Notes under the pieces: generated by a model
Database searches by the model: none
Told to the model about the DNA's origin: nothing
What the model saw: only the letters and a program-made list of their open reading frames with translations
Shown: positions 35,019 through 45,905 of the stretch, piece by piece
Position numbering within the stretch: the first letter of the stretch is position 1
How the letters are laid out: every line of letters starts with the position of its first letter
Position numbers and translations under genes: made by a program
NCBI RefSeq assembly: GCF_009363115.1
Contig: NZ_CP045298.1
Coordinates: forward strand, 1,131,001-1,195,000
DNA: 64,000 nucleotides
Direction: 5' to 3'
From: Paenibacillus brasilensis
GTDB taxonomy: Bacteria > Bacillota > Bacilli > Paenibacillales > Paenibacillaceae

Positions 35019-36749
35019 ATGAATCCTATCGGGAAACCGGTCGTGCTCTCGGCCAATTTCAAAAGATTAGGCTTGTTGGGCGGGATTGGCCTGGTTTGCT
35101 TTTTTATCTTTCAATTGCTTATTCCCGCGCTTAGCAATCCAAGTTCGGAATCATTGATGAACACAGCGACGATCAGCAAACAAGAAGCGGTTATACACGC
35201 ATTAGAATTCGCCCGCTCCGAGCTGAGCTATACGGAATCACCGTCAGAAAAGCCTGTCGTCACCTATCAGGCAGAAACGGATTTGTACGGTTATTTATCC
35301 AGAGAAAAACTGCTTCAACAGTACGACCGTACATGGAAAAAAAGCTACCCTTATGAAACTTTTCGAGTCGATCTTGCTGATCCTTCTACGAAGGGCAAAT
35401 TGCAAATTCATGTGGATTTATCGACCGGGAAAGTTGTTAGCTTTAAACGAGTGACCTCCAGTACCAATTACACACAAGCCGATATTTCTACGGATAAGCA
35501 AGCTCGCAGCAGGCTGATACGTGTGGCTGAGGGCGACATGACGCTTGAAGCAAAAGAGCAAGCGGCGTCCGTATGGGTCAAACGCTTTGGCTTTAAGCCA
35601 TCGGACTTGAAGCTCGCAACCAGCGAAGGGGAGGGGGGATTAAGCTATACTGTAGTCGGTAAACAAATCGGCTCCTCGGTACTTACACTGGCGTTTACTT
35701 TTGAAGACGGGGATGTTCGCTCGTTCACACAGAGCTTTTCTGCTCCATCGTCCTATACCGATTATGTCAACAAGCAAACGTACTGGGCGAACTGGATGAC
35801 CTATGCGGGTTATGCCTTGTTTAGCTTAGTATTGGGCATACTCGCGATCGTGTACGCATCACTCACACGGCGCCATACTTCCTTCGTACGCGGTATTGTT
35901 CTGTCCGTTGTGTATTTTGTTGCTACCATAGCGGGGACGTTGAACATGCTGCCTTTATTACAAGCAGAAGCAGGCAGTAAGGGAATGCTTATATTTCTGA
36001 TGATTTTCCAGATTGGTGTTTCCCTCGCTATGGCCGTAGCACTCTACTTCTCCCTGGTCGGCGGTGACGGACTCATGCGTCAGGTTGGACTGAATGCATG
36101 GCCACGTGCCAAAGAGCCGGGCTACGGGCTGTATGTGCTTCGCAGTATGTATGTCGGCTACTTGTGGGCCTTTATATTGCTCGGAGTACAATCCATTTTG
36201 TTCTTTGTGCTGGAACGCACACTCAATACGTTCTCCACAACAGATGCCACGCAATCTCCTTACAACATGGCTTATCCGTGGCTGCTGCCGATTATGGCTT
36301 GGATGGCAGGTATTGGAGAGGAGGCCGTATATCGTCTGTTCGGTATTCCAATGGTGAAAAAAATAGTGAGAAACACTTTTGTCGCTTGCCTGATCACCAC
36401 GCTCATATGGGCACTGGGACATACACTGTATCCAATCTATCCGGTGATTTCCAGACCGATTGAGCTGACCTTCATCGGATTGTTGTTCAGCTTTGTGTTC
36501 CTGCGTTACGGCTTTATCGCCGCCATGTTCAGCCACGTTATTTTTGACAGCATTCTCATGGGCTTTAGTGTGATGAGTTTGGGAGATACCGTGAACCTGA
36601 GCGCAGGTTTGTTCTGGATCTTACTTCCAGCCATTGTGGGTTACGTTATTTACTGGTTTAGTCCAAAAAAGCCTAATCGAATCATGTTTGAGCCTGTGAA
36701 AAAAGAGGAGCCGTATTCTACGACTCCTCCTCCCGAAGGGCAGCTATAA
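35019..36749 (+). CDS. CPBP-family intramembrane glutamic protease
   Basis: A 576-residue membrane protein. The N-terminal half (about residues 30-260) has one membrane segment and a large external part with PepSY-like repeats; the C-terminal half has about eight helices with the CPBP/Rce1 motifs EEAVYRLFG (EExxxR), [12 protein letters not shown] (FxxxH-like) and SHVIFDSIL (HxxxD). It would cleave a membrane-bound substrate. Start ATG 35019 follows AAGGAGGAAACTC; an in-frame upstream start at 34962 lacks a site. Its 3' end overlaps uvrC by 32 nt on the other strand. Confidence 0.82.
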   Translation: MNPIGKPVVLSANFKRLGLLGGIGLVCFFIFQLLIPALSNPSSESLMNTATISKQEAVIHALEFARSELSYTESPSEKPVVTYQAETDLYGYLSREKLLQQYDRTWKKSYPYETFRVDLADPSTKGKLQIHVDLSTGKVVSFKRVTSSTNYTQADISTDKQARSRLIRVAEGDMTLEAKEQAASVWVKRFGFKPSDLKLATSEGEGGLSYTVVGKQIGSSVLTLAFTFEDGDVRSFTQSFSAPSSYTDYVNKQTYWANWMTYAGYALFSLVLGILAIVYASLTRRHTSFVRGIVLSVVYFVATIAGTLNMLPLLQAEAGSKGMLIFLMIFQIGVSLAMAVALYFSLVGGDGLMRQVGLNAWPRAKEPGYGLYVLRSMYVGYLWAFILLGVQSILFFVLERTLNTFSTTDATQSPYNMAYPWLLPIMAWMAGIGEEAVYRLFGIPMVKKIVRNTFVACLITTLIWALGHTLYPIYPVISRPIELTFIGLLFSFVFLRYGFIAAMFSHVIFDSILMGFSVMSLGDTVNLSAGLFWILLPAIVGYVIYWFSPKKPNRIMFEPVKKEEPYSTTPPPEGQL

Positions 36750-38685
36750 TTTGACGCGCAAGCTTATCACCAATAGAGAGAGGCCGGAAGTCTTCGACGC
36801 TGGCCTCTCTTATTTTTTTAAGGGACCCAAAATGCTTCAGCAGCAGCTTGCGCCGCTTCTCGCCAATGCCCGGAATGGAGTCCAGACGGGACGTTACCAT
36901 TGATTTGCCACGTTGCTCCCGGTGGAATGTAATCGCAAAACGGTGAACCTCGTCCTGAATCCGTTGCAGCAGATAAAATTCTTCGCTATTACGTGCTAAT
37001 TTCACAGCCTCATTGGATTCTCCCACCAGTAGCTGGGAAGTTCTATGCTTAGCATCCTTCACGAGACCACACACCGGAATGAATAAACCCAGCTCATTTT
37101 CCAGCACATCGGTCGCTGCCTTAATTTGCCCACGTCCACCATCGACAACAATCAGATCGGGACGCTCCAGATTCTCCTTCAGCACACGTTCATATCGGCG
37201 CCGAATAACCTCACGCATCGTTTCATAGTCATCTGGCCCCTGCACAGAACGGATTTTATATTTCCGATACTCTTTTTTGGCAGGCTTGCCGTCAATAAAC
37301 ACAATCATGGCCGATACAGGGTCAGAGCCTTGTATGTTGGAGTTATCAAATGCCTCCACCCGGTGCAAGCGATCCAGTCCAATCGCACGTCCCAGATTGC
37401 TTGCAGCCTTGGTTGTCCGCTCCTCGTCGCGTTCAATCAGCTTGAACTTCTCATCCAAAGCGACACGTGCATTTTCCGTTGCCATCTCCGTCATTTGTTT
37501 CTTTAGCCCACGCTGTGGTACATACACCTTTACATCCAGCCATTCAGCCAGAGCAAGAGCCGCCGTAGCCGGTTCCTCGAGTCCACCGGAAAGTTGGGCT
37601 TCTATTTCTGGATGTGCTGCCTCCGCATAAGAAGCTCGTTCTTCAGCCACCAGCAATGTGTCGGCAGAATTCTCTGCATTCTGTGCAGCCTGTTCCGTCT
37701 GCCTTACCAGCTTGGGTGTATCCGGCAGCAAAATTTCCTGTGGTACTGCGGGATTATCACTGTAATATTGCGTCACATAGGACATAAAATCGCTGTAAGC
37801 CTCGCCGTAGAAAGGAAAAGTCGACATATGCCGTTCGATCATTTTACCCTTGCGAACATATAGAATCTGCACACACATCCAGCCCTTGTCTACCGAAAAC
37901 CCAAACACATCGCGATCCTTGGCATCAGAGGTTGTAATTTTCTGCTTTTCCATCATGGCGTCAATACTGATAATTTGATCCCGCAGCTCCTTGGCACGCT
38001 CAAAGTACAGCTCCTCTGCGGCCTCCTGCATTTTACGCTGAAGATCTTTTTTAATTTCCTCATGTCCCCCGCTCAAAAAGGAACCGATCTCCTGACCAAT
38101 CTGGTCATACGTTTCCTTATCGACCTCTTTCACACAAGGTCCCAAGCATTGATGCATGTGATAATACAGGCATACTTCCTTGGGCATCACACCGCACTTG
38201 CGTAAAGGATACATGCGATCCAGCAGCTTCTTCGTCTGATGTGCCGCGTAGGAGTTGGGATAAGGTCCAAAATACTTTGCTTTATCTTTCAGAACGCGTC
38301 GGGTCACCTCCAGCTTGGGGTGGGCCTCGTTCGTAATTTTCAAATACGGAAAGGTTTTATCATCCTTCAGCAGCACGTTATAGCGTGGCTGATACTTTTT
38401 AATCAGGTTGCACTCCAGAATGAGCGCCTCCATATTACTGGCTGTTACGATATATTCAAAATCACGGATGTCGGCAACCAGTCGCTGCGTCTTGCCGTTA
38501 TGGCTACCTGTAAAATAGGAACGGACCCGGTTTTTCAGCACTTTGGCCTTGCCGACATAAATGATGGTGCCTTCGCCGTTCTTCATCAGATAACACCCCG
38601 ATGCATCCGGCAGTAATGCTAATTTATGCCGTATGTTCTCCAGCGCCTTCTCCTGATCGTGCAAGTCCTCCGCATAAGATTTCAT
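36718..38685 (-). CDS. uvrC: Excinuclease ABC subunit C
   Basis: A 655-residue UvrC, the dual-incision nuclease of nucleotide excision repair. In order: GIY-YIG domain ([20 protein letters not shown]), UVR/UvrB-binding motif ([20 protein letters not shown]), the RNase H-like C-terminal nuclease ([32 protein letters not shown]) and the helix-hairpin-helix ([20 protein letters not shown]). An Ala/Glu-rich insert of about 60 residues sits between UVR and nuclease domains. Start 38685 follows AAGGAGG; an earlier ATG at 38706 overlaps that site. Confidence 0.95.
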   Translation of the reverse strand: MKSYAEDLHDQEKALENIRHKLALLPDASGCYLMKNGEGTIIYVGKAKVLKNRVRSYFTGSHNGKTQRLVADIRDFEYIVTASNMEALILECNLIKKYQPRYNVLLKDDKTFPYLKITNEAHPKLEVTRRVLKDKAKYFGPYPNSYAAHQTKKLLDRMYPLRKCGVMPKEVCLYYHMHQCLGPCVKEVDKETYDQIGQEIGSFLSGGHEEIKKDLQRKMQEAAEELYFERAKELRDQIISIDAMMEKQKITTSDAKDRDVFGFSVDKGWMCVQILYVRKGKMIERHMSTFPFYGEAYSDFMSYVTQYYSDNPAVPQEILLPDTPKLVRQTEQAAQNAENSADTLLVAEERASYAEAAHPEIEAQLSGGLEEPATAALALAEWLDVKVYVPQRGLKKQMTEMATENARVALDEKFKLIERDEERTTKAASNLGRAIGLDRLHRVEAFDNSNIQGSDPVSAMIVFIDGKPAKKEYRKYKIRSVQGPDDYETMREVIRRRYERVLKENLERPDLIVVDGGRGQIKAATDVLENELGLFIPVCGLVKDAKHRTSQLLVGESNEAVKLARNSEEFYLLQRIQDEVHRFAITFHREQRGKSMVTSRLDSIPGIGEKRRKLLLKHFGSLKKIREASVEDFRPLSIGDKLARQIIAALREEES

Positions 38686-38754
38686 CTGCCCGGTTCCTCC
38701 TTCCATTCTTAAATGACTTCTAACTACGTTATAATTATACAGGAATAATACACA

Positions 38755-38790
38755 AAAACGCCCCCGGTATATTCAACCGGAGGCATTGAC
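38755..38790 (-). terminator. Terminator after trxA
   Basis: On the minus strand GCCTCCGGT and ACCGGGGGC form a stem with a mismatch, followed by GTTTTTG. It lies about 50 nt after the trxA stop and before uvrC. Confidence 0.6.
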
Positions 38791-38840
38791 CATTCATGCC
38801 GCTCCCAGACCCCCGCAGGAGCATGGGTCACGTGCAATGA

Positions 38841-39158
38841 TTATTGGTGTTTGGTAAGCATGTTTTTCAGCGCTTCTTTTGAGTTCAGACCTACAACTTT
38901 ATCAACAGGCTGTCCGTCTTTGAAGACGATCAGGGTAGGAATGCTCATAACACCGAAACGGGAAGCAGACTCTGGATTTTCATCCACGTTCACTTTCGCG
39001 ATTTTGACGCTATCGCCAACCTCTGTGGACAGATCCTCCAGAATAGGAGCGATCATTTTGCAAGGACCGCACCATGGCGCCCAAAAATCAACCAAAACGG
39101 TTCCTGTGCCTTCGACTTCTGCGTTGAAGGATTGATCGGACACGTTAACAATTGCCAT
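38841..39158 (-). CDS. trxA: Thioredoxin
   Basis: A 105-residue thioredoxin with the active site FWAPWCGPCKMIAPIL and the cis-Pro in VMSIPTLIVF. It reduces protein disulfides and is a hydrogen donor for ribonucleotide reductase. The start at 39158 follows AAAGGAGGAACATACA; the frame is open 26 codons further upstream but without a site. trxA next to uvrC is the usual Bacillales order. Confidence 0.95.
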   Translation of the reverse strand: MAIVNVSDQSFNAEVEGTGTVLVDFWAPWCGPCKMIAPILEDLSTEVGDSVKIAKVNVDENPESASRFGVMSIPTLIVFKDGQPVDKVVGLNSKEALKNMLTKHQ

Positions 39159-39283
39159 TGTATGTTCCTCCTTTATAGAAAAGTCAAGATTATTATAACC
39201 TGTAATGTCTTTTTCGACACCTTTTAAGTATATCACAATAGTTTTTTAATTGTAAGATATCAAAATAGCGGACAGATGTCCCC

Positions 39284-40231
39284 TTACCCGCGCTGGTTTT
39301 TCCCCTTCACAGCAATGACATCTACAAAAGGACGAATCCGGTCCATTAAACGTTGTCCCTTGTACATTTCCTCTCCATCCTTGCTCGTAAAGCTGAGATG
39401 CTTCTCCAGTCCTTCCAACGTATAATTGGAGGTATAGAAAGTAGGCTTGCGGTTCATTCGGTAATTCAAAATAGAGCCCATTACATGATCCCGTACCCAA
39501 GGGCTTAAATTTTCCGCTCCAATATCGTCAAATACGAGCAGGTCACAATTTTTTAGCATTTCAGTCGTTTCCTTCAATCTCTGCCCATCCTGAAACATGG
39601 ACTTTAAGTCCTCTACAAAATCAGGCATATACACGATCACACCGTTCAGCCCGAGCAAAGCCAGCTCGTGCAATAAGTATCCCATTAAGAAGGTTTTTCC
39701 CGTACCAAACGTACCTTCGAGATATAGTCCTTTTTTTAATAAACCCTGACTCTTGGTTTCTTCAATATAACGGAATACCTGATTAACAGCAGGCACTCGT
39801 TGCAAATCCTTGCGCGCAATTTCAACAGCATTATATCCTTCCAACAGTGCGCGCTCGTCCACATAAAAGCTTTTAATTCGCTGACGCACCCGTTGTTCAT
39901 GCTGGGAAGCAACCAGCTTGGCGCACGGGGTGCGAATGTCCACGATTTCCGCTGTTCCATTCGGATATTCTACACCCAGCTTGCAAAAGTGACCCTGAAA
40001 ATCGTTAGGACACCGTTCCAGCCCCGGGCAATTGTCACAATTTCGACGATCCCGGGCATACTGAAAGAGCATGCTCATATTGAGTCGCAATTGCGCTTCA
40101 TCCACATCAGGATGCGCATTGCAAAATTCCCGCACCAGTGGATCATTGAGTACCTGATCGGCCACATTGCGCGTGCGCTGGCGGAACGAAGGGTTCTGCA
40201 TCTGCTGTAACAAATCGCCCAGTGATTCCAA
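39284..40231 (-). CDS. dnaI: Primosomal protein, DnaC/DnaI-type helicase loader
   Basis: A 315-residue helicase loader. The N-terminal part holds a zinc-binding cluster (CDNCPGLERCPNDFQGHFC), and the C-terminal AAA+ domain has Walker A (LEGTFGTGKTFLMGYL) and Walker B (LLVFDDIGAENLS). It loads the replicative helicase DnaC at oriC and restart sites together with DnaB and DnaD. The start is likely TTG 40231, 7 nt after AGGAGG; GTG 40237 is too close. It follows dnaB, separated by an inverted-repeat element. Confidence 0.9.
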   Translation of the reverse strand: MESLGDLLQQMQNPSFRQRTRNVADQVLNDPLVREFCNAHPDVDEAQLRLNMSMLFQYARDRRNCDNCPGLERCPNDFQGHFCKLGVEYPNGTAEIVDIRTPCAKLVASQHEQRVRQRIKSFYVDERALLEGYNAVEIARKDLQRVPAVNQVFRYIEETKSQGLLKKGLYLEGTFGTGKTFLMGYLLHELALLGLNGVIVYMPDFVEDLKSMFQDGQRLKETTEMLKNCDLLVFDDIGAENLSPWVRDHVMGSILNYRMNRKPTFYTSNYTLEGLEKHLSFTSKDGEEMYKGQRLMDRIRPFVDVIAVKGKNQRG

Positions 40232-40270
40232 GAACACTCCTCCTTTCTAAAATGTGCGGAGTTATGGAGG

Positions 40271-40416
40271 GGGAGACGCTTCGCGTGCAGATTGTTCTTC
40301 CGATTGCTGTTATCCCCGGATTTTTCCTATTGAAATAGGGATTTAAAGGTTAAAATCCGGGGATAAAGGCAAACGCTTCGCTTCTTCAGAACAATTCTGC
40401 CCGCTCCGCTGCCGAC
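40271..40416. repeat. Intergenic inverted-repeat element, copy C
   Basis: Inner arms TTATCCCCGGATTTT (40310-40324) and AAAATCCGGGGATAA (40352-40366) are perfectly complementary (15 bp). Outer arms GCAGATTGTTCT and AGAACAATTCTGC pair with one bulge. Flanks CCGATTGCTG before, and AAGGCAAACGC after, the inner stem match copies A and B. The loop has a small CCTATTGAAATAGG hairpin. It lies between dnaB and dnaI in what should be one operon. Confidence 0.7.
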
Positions 40417-40493
40417 CGCCATAAAGTCGACACATATTTGAATTGGCTTCGCTTAATAAGTTAAGGACTAAAAACTTAACACCTTAAAATCCA

Positions 40494-42011
40494 CTACACC
40501 TTCTTCTGTTTACCCGATTGCATACGTTCGGCCAGCCGCAGCAGTTCATCCAGTTCTTCCTCGGATACGGATTCCTCGGAAGGCTGATCCTGTACGATCG
40601 GAATGGATGGCTTGGCAGAGCCATTATTTTTGCCATATGAGCGGGTGCGGCCGCCGGAAGTAGAAGCAGCGGACTGTTTTCCCTTTACCTTGGCTTGATC
40701 CCGTATATATTGAACGGCTTTTTCATAAGTATTTACCTGCTTTAGCAGCATGTTGGATGCAACGGCCTCGACAAAATTACGGTTGATCCGCTGATCACTC
40801 CCCGACACGAGCAGGGACATCAAGTAATGAATAAGTACGTTGATGACTTCACCGGGCAGCTTATAGCTGATATCAATTTTTTCGAATATATCCAGCAGGT
40901 TGCCGGGAACTGTGCCGGGAAAAAAGGTTTGCAGCAAACGGCGATAAGGCTCGTTGCGCAACATCATATTATATTGATGAATGTCACACTTGGCTGTGAA
41001 CTGTGGTGGCACCTCCACATAAAACTCCATTTCAACCGCCTGCTCTGCGGGCGGCTCTTCAGGTATAGAAGCTTCCCTCTGACGTAAAGCAACCACCTTG
41101 GCAGCCTGCACCTGCTGTTCCTCCTGCCGCTTCCGATCCTGTCTGGATTGTTGGCTAGCCCGAAGCTGAAGCTCGTCCAGCAGTAAATCGCCAGCTTCGG
41201 TAAAAATACCGTCCTCATCCAGCAAGCGGCTGATGTCCTGTACCGATAGACCAAATTTGCGGACAACGTAATTCACCATGCCTAACTGCTCATGCTCAAA
41301 ACGCAGACGCTCCACGTGCTTGCGATTGACAGACTCACGCGGAAAGCGAAGAATGATGTCTGCATAGTTCAGCGCTTCTTCCGTTTCTGACATCAATGCC
41401 CCAGTCTGACGGCCTGTCGACACTTCAGACAGCGCCTGCTCCAGCTCATAATCTATAACATGGGTGTTTAGTTCAAACAGCTCATAAAACGGAACCGAAA
41501 TATTCTCTTTATTATAGGAAGATTGCGACCACTCGCTAGATTCTCTGCTCCATAACGACTCTCTCAGAGAAAGCACCGCAAACTTACCGATTTTGTCTCT
41601 CAACAAAAGGGTAAGATGCTGCGTTCTGAAAAATTCGGCAGGTGCAAGCGGCGGCTGCATCTCATATTCATACATATAGTCGTCCGTTTCCGGTGCATAC
41701 AGCCTAGACGTCTGTAGCAGACCGACAGCCTCCAGCTTGGAGGTCTGTTCAATCAAATACTTGCGTCCCTTCTCACTCGGCTCCAGTCCCAGTGTCAAAA
41801 AAAGACGACGCTGCTGCTCCAGCGGCGAATAACCGATCTGTCCGGCTGGCACATGCTGGAACAACAGTCGATATAGACTGACCGCAAATGCACCTACCAT
41901 CGGCTGATAGACGCTTCCCAGCATCAATTCATCCAGTGCGCTCAAGCCAAATTCCCGATAAACGCAGTAGCGGTGGTTCTCAGTATAGTGCAGCAGGTTT
42001 TTCATCCGCAT
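40494..42011 (-). CDS. dnaB: Replication initiation and membrane attachment protein DnaB
   Basis: A 505-residue DnaB (Firmicute type, not the helicase). It has an N-terminal winged-helix region, a charged linker (RQDRKRQEEQQVQAAKVVAL) and a C-terminal DnaB/DnaD domain ending in YIRDQAKVKGKQ, then a low-complexity tail. It helps melt and load helicase at oriC and binds the membrane. Together with dnaI this is the usual Bacillales pair. Start ATG 42011 follows AAAGGAAG. Confidence 0.88.
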   Translation of the reverse strand: MRMKNLLHYTENHRYCVYREFGLSALDELMLGSVYQPMVGAFAVSLYRLLFQHVPAGQIGYSPLEQQRRLFLTLGLEPSEKGRKYLIEQTSKLEAVGLLQTSRLYAPETDDYMYEYEMQPPLAPAEFFRTQHLTLLLRDKIGKFAVLSLRESLWSRESSEWSQSSYNKENISVPFYELFELNTHVIDYELEQALSEVSTGRQTGALMSETEEALNYADIILRFPRESVNRKHVERLRFEHEQLGMVNYVVRKFGLSVQDISRLLDEDGIFTEAGDLLLDELQLRASQQSRQDRKRQEEQQVQAAKVVALRQREASIPEEPPAEQAVEMEFYVEVPPQFTAKCDIHQYNMMLRNEPYRRLLQTFFPGTVPGNLLDIFEKIDISYKLPGEVINVLIHYLMSLLVSGSDQRINRNFVEAVASNMLLKQVNTYEKAVQYIRDQAKVKGKQSAASTSGGRTRSYGKNNGSAKPSIPIVQDQPSEESVSEEELDELLRLAERMQSGKQKKV

Positions 42012-42357
42012 CCCAATATTCTTCCTTTCCTGACATAACGGTCTCCAAGATGTTTTTCTATTCTATCATACTTGCCCTCTACTGGGACCAACAAAATAAG
42101 GGCAATTGTTCTCCATTTTGGCAGCCGTATTCGTCTGTGTTCTCCTTTTTTCGTGAATACTAACTATTTTATGACTTTGTGACCTGCATCACGGCAAAAA
42201 TAAAATTCTTCACACTTCTTTCATTGGTGAAAAGCTTTGCTTTGAGCTACAATAGAATGGTTAAGCATTACCGATTTGGATACCAACAAAATAGATTGAA
42301 GCACACATCTTTCGGCTGTGCCGATTATCATTTACAGATTGCAAAGGAGTGTAGATC
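42012..42357. promoter_or_regulatory. Divergent dnaB/hemQ promoter region with Fnr-like palindrome
   Basis: About 346 nt. TGTGA-CCTGCA-TCACG (42178-42193) is one base off the TGTGA-N6-TCACA Fnr/Crp consensus. Nearer to hemQ, TTGGTG, an 18-nt spacer and TACAAT form a plausible promoter (about 42224-42253). No gene is seen. Confidence 0.4.
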
Positions 42358-43137
42358 GTGAATCAACATCAACCTCAACAAACCCCGGCAACACCTAACG
42401 AAGTAACCTCCACACTGGAAGGCTGGTATGCGCTTCACGATTTCCGGTCCATCAACTGGACGGAATGGAAAACGGCAGACGATGAGGAACGCGCTGGAGC
42501 GTTGGACGAGCTTCAAGAATTTATGAATGAATGGAACGTGACCGAAGAAGCGGGTCTGGGTAGCTCTGCTGTCTATACGATCGTTGGACAAAAAGCGGAT
42601 TTCGTTATGATGCATCTGCGTGAAACGCTGGAAGACCTCAATAAGCTGGAAAACGATTTTAATAAAACAACCTTCGCCAAATATACAACTAAAACCTACT
42701 CATATGTGAGCGTAGTAGAACTGAGCAACTATTTGAGCAAGGATGAAGATCCAATGCAAAATCCGCAAATCGTCGCTCGCTTGAAGCCTGTTTTGAACAA
42801 GGCCCGTTATATTTGTTTCTATCCGATGAACAAAAAACGTGATCTGAACGACAACTGGTACATGCTTTCAATGGACGAGCGCCGCACCCTGATGCGCAGC
42901 CACGGTTTGATCGGACGCAGTTATGCTGGCAAGGTGAAGCAAATCATTTCCGGTTCCGTTGGCTTTGACGATTGGGAATGGGGGGTAACGCTGTTCTCCG
43001 ACGACGCCCTTCAATTCAAAAAGCTAATCTACGAAATGCGTTTTGACGAAGTTAGTGCCCGTTACGGGGAATTTGGCTCCTTCTATGTAGGCAGTGTGTT
43101 GAACGAAGAAACATTCGAAGACATGCTGAAGCTGTAA
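42358..43137 (+). CDS. hemQ: Coproheme decarboxylase
   Basis: A 259-residue chlorite-dismutase-fold protein. HemQ converts Fe-coproporphyrin III to haem b in the Firmicute/Actinobacterial pathway. The conserved [21 protein letters not shown] region holds the catalytic Tyr, and [15 protein letters not shown] holds the proximal haem His. The GTG start at 42358 follows AAGGAGTG. An Fnr-like palindrome lies upstream. Confidence 0.93.
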   Translation: MNQHQPQQTPATPNEVTSTLEGWYALHDFRSINWTEWKTADDEERAGALDELQEFMNEWNVTEEAGLGSSAVYTIVGQKADFVMMHLRETLEDLNKLENDFNKTTFAKYTTKTYSYVSVVELSNYLSKDEDPMQNPQIVARLKPVLNKARYICFYPMNKKRDLNDNWYMLSMDERRTLMRSHGLIGRSYAGKVKQIISGSVGFDDWEWGVTLFSDDALQFKKLIYEMRFDEVSARYGEFGSFYVGSVLNEETFEDMLKL

Positions 43138-43171
43138 AGCATAAACGTCGAAACCATTTTGCAACACCCAA

Positions 43172-43224
43172 TCAAGGATTTCGTGAATTCCCGCTTTCGG
43201 GACACGGAATCCTTTTTTATCAAC
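43172..43224 (+). terminator. Terminator of hemQ
   Basis: AAGGATTTCGTG and CACGGAATCCTT pair over 12 positions with one mismatch, with an inner CCCG-CTTT-CGGG hairpin, followed by TTTTT. Confidence 0.8.
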
Positions 43225-43327
43225 CTCAAAGCCATGAAAGAAGAGAATAGGCCCCCTCACGGGCGCCTCAAAATTTATATTTGTATTATTAACAAGATAG
43301 CAACCCAAGTGATTATAGCTGTGATTA

Positions 43328-44491
43328 TTATAGCACAGGCTCCACCACTGCAGATGTATCCTCGCTTTTTGCCAGCTTTCTTTTCTCCAGAGCGATCTGA
43401 ATAAAAATAACAAGCAACAGACCACTTAACAAGATCAAAAAGCCGCCAAGCTGAGGAATAAAATATTTCAGGCTTCCCCCTTTAAATCCCAGTCCTCTCA
43501 AAAACTTGAAATGCCAGGTCAATGGGAGAATATTACTAACATATTGCAGCGATGTAGGCAGCATAGCTACTGGCAATTGAGCACCGCTGAGCAAGAACGA
43601 AGGCATTAAAATCAGTATGAGACGCGAAGAGGCTTTTCCCGGATTCGCTGCACTCCACCCCAAAGCCATCGCAAACAAGCTCAGACTAATCGTGTACAGT
43701 AGAAACGGAATACTGATCTGCCATACATTCGCTTCAAACCGAAGTCCGCCAATCTGCTTGAGCAAACCAATGGACAAGTAAAAGGACACACATGCTACTA
43801 ACGCATATGGTAGCACCCTTAGAATCAAACCGGATGAATGCTGTAGCTCTTCTTTTAATCTGCCTTGCTCCCGTAAACGCGGGACAATGGTCAGTGCAGC
43901 AGCACCCATCAGTGAAATCATGACCGTATTCATGAATCCTATAACCGAAGTCATCAATGTAGCATTGGTGGGATTATACAGCAGACGCTGCTGGAGTAGC
44001 ATGTTGGAAGTAAGACCTGTTACCTGGCTGTCACTCATCCCCATGCCCTTCAAACCACCACCAGCCAGTGTTGCATTCTCCGTGGCAATGATCTCTGTGA
44101 CCGCCGAACGCAGATTCCCTGTGGCCTGACCTACTGTGTTATCTACATAAAAGCCGATGTTGCTCTGAACCCCTTTAATCCTGTTTTCCTCTAGCCCTGC
44201 CGGAAGATAAATCACTGCAAGAAACCTCTCATTATATAGAAGTAAATTCGGATCGATTTCATTCTCTTGCACATAGCGTACGTCAATATACTGGGATGCA
44301 TCCAATTTATTAATAAGCTGTCGGCTATAATTGCTATGATCTAAATCGACTACGGCGACAGGGGCATCATTCAGCTGATTGTTTTTAAAAACATACCCAA
44401 GGGATCCCGCTACCAGAATTGGGACGAGCAGCATAACGAATACCAGCTTGCCGCTGATCAATAGCTTCCATTCTTCTATAAACGCCTTCAT
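43328..44491 (-). CDS. ABC-2 type efflux permease
   Basis: A 387-residue ABC-2 permease with a first membrane helix, a large extracellular part (about residues 35-200, starting DAPVAVVDLDHSNYSRQL) and five further helices (VIGFMNTVMISLMGAAALTI onward). It resembles YhhJ/YbhR-type permeases that work with a HlyD-like adaptor. It overlaps the adaptor gene by 4 nt. No ATPase gene is adjacent, which is unusual for this type. Confidence 0.8.
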   Translation of the reverse strand: MKAFIEEWKLLISGKLVFVMLLVPILVAGSLGYVFKNNQLNDAPVAVVDLDHSNYSRQLINKLDASQYIDVRYVQENEIDPNLLLYNERFLAVIYLPAGLEENRIKGVQSNIGFYVDNTVGQATGNLRSAVTEIIATENATLAGGGLKGMGMSDSQVTGLTSNMLLQQRLLYNPTNATLMTSVIGFMNTVMISLMGAAALTIVPRLREQGRLKEELQHSSGLILRVLPYALVACVSFYLSIGLLKQIGGLRFEANVWQISIPFLLYTISLSLFAMALGWSAANPGKASSRLILILMPSFLLSGAQLPVAMLPTSLQYVSNILPLTWHFKFLRGLGFKGGSLKYFIPQLGGFLILLSGLLLVIFIQIALEKRKLAKSEDTSAVVEPVL

Positions 44492-45825
44492 TTCGTCACA
44501 ACCTCTACCGTCATTCCAGGTAACAATTCAGATGTTCGAGGGACATCAACCCGCACTTGGAAGGAGCTAATATCCGACAAGCCTTTATCCCGGCTCATTC
44601 TCATGTTGGTATACTGCGGAGCAGAGGTAATGTATCTCACCTTGCCTTGAATATCTTTATTTAAAGCTACGACGTGCGAAGTCACTTTTCCCCCTGCTTT
44701 AAACTGCGAGATGGAATCCTCATCCACATAAATATCGTAGTATAGCTGATTGGTTTCAATTACGACGCCCGTTGCCCCTGTCGCAACGATTTCACCCATC
44801 TTGGGTACAATGCGGGACACTTTACCATCTGTAGATGCCCTCAACACCATGCGTCCGCGCTGCAATTCCAAGGTTTTGAGTTGAACGCTTAATGCCTGCT
44901 TTTGTTGAGCCAGAAGATCTACGTTATATTCACTATTCTTGACATCTCTTCGCGTTTGCGAGGTTTGATTCAGGGCTTCCTTGGCCTTTTCTGTTTTGAT
45001 ACGTGCCTGTTGACGTTCCTCAGCGGTTGCACCTGCCTCCATTTTGTCCAAAGCGGTTTGCTGCTGAGCGATACCATTTTGAGCAATGTCGGATTGCTTG
45101 CTGGCGGCAGTAATCTGATTATTCGCAATCTCAACCTGATCCTTAGCTGTGGCTAACGCAATTTGGGCATTATCCAATTGGTTTTTGGCATTATCTAGCT
45201 CTGCTTTGGTCCCGGCACCGGCATTATACAACGCTTGAACACGGTTGTAATTCACTTGGGCCAAGTCAAGAGCCTCTTGCCTGGATGCTACTGTCTTTTG
45301 TGCGATCTCCGCATTTGTTTTAGCTGTCTTTACTCCTGTCAGAGCTGCATCCAACGATTGCTGTGCTGCTTCAATCGCCAGCTTTTGTTTTTGGATGTCC
45401 TCTACACGTGTACCTTCGTTCAATAAGGATTCTCCGGCTTCCGCAGCCTGAATATCCAATTGTCCCTGTTTTTCTGAATTTGAAATTTTCTCAGACTGAT
45501 TTTGCAAGCCGTCTTTAGCCTGCTTTATTTTCACATCAGCCTGCGCGATATCTGTTTTTAATTTCTCAATCTGCAGGTTCTGGTCCACAGGATCCAGGGT
45601 CATGAGCACATCCCCTTTTTTCACCTGTTGTTCCTCCTTCACCTCAATGGTATTCACTCTTCCCCCTACGCCCTGAAAAGCGACATTTACGGTATCTGCG
45701 GCAAGCAGCGTGTTTTTTTGTTGGGCTGCCACACTCACAGCGTCCTTGCCGCTCATTGCCATCAGCGTACCTCCAGTACCTAATGCGACAACAAGTAGAA
45801 TGTACACGATGATCTTTTTATTCAT
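44488..45825 (-). CDS. HlyD/EmrA-family efflux adaptor
   Basis: A 445-residue protein with one N-terminal membrane anchor (KKIIVYILLVVALGTGG), a barrel-sandwich start (VGGRVNTIEVKEEQQVKKGD), long Ala/Gln-rich coiled coils (about residues 90-310) and a closing barrel (LRASTDGKVSRIVPKMGEIV). It would link the membrane permease to export across the envelope. AAGGAGAG precedes the ATG. The upstream gap holds a candidate MarR operator. Confidence 0.85.
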   Translation of the reverse strand: MNKKIIVYILLVVALGTGGTLMAMSGKDAVSVAAQQKNTLLAADTVNVAFQGVGGRVNTIEVKEEQQVKKGDVLMTLDPVDQNLQIEKLKTDIAQADVKIKQAKDGLQNQSEKISNSEKQGQLDIQAAEAGESLLNEGTRVEDIQKQKLAIEAAQQSLDAALTGVKTAKTNAEIAQKTVASRQEALDLAQVNYNRVQALYNAGAGTKAELDNAKNQLDNAQIALATAKDQVEIANNQITAASKQSDIAQNGIAQQQTALDKMEAGATAEERQQARIKTEKAKEALNQTSQTRRDVKNSEYNVDLLAQQKQALSVQLKTLELQRGRMVLRASTDGKVSRIVPKMGEIVATGATGVVIETNQLYYDIYVDEDSISQFKAGGKVTSHVVALNKDIQGKVRYITSAPQYTNMRMSRDKGLSDISSFQVRVDVPRTSELLPGMTVEVVTK

Positions 45826-45905
45826 TGCAGTAAACTCTCCTTCATGATGATTTAGCCAATAATCGCTGAGAAATGATAGTTTTAAAAAAACTAATAAGCA
45901 ATCTG

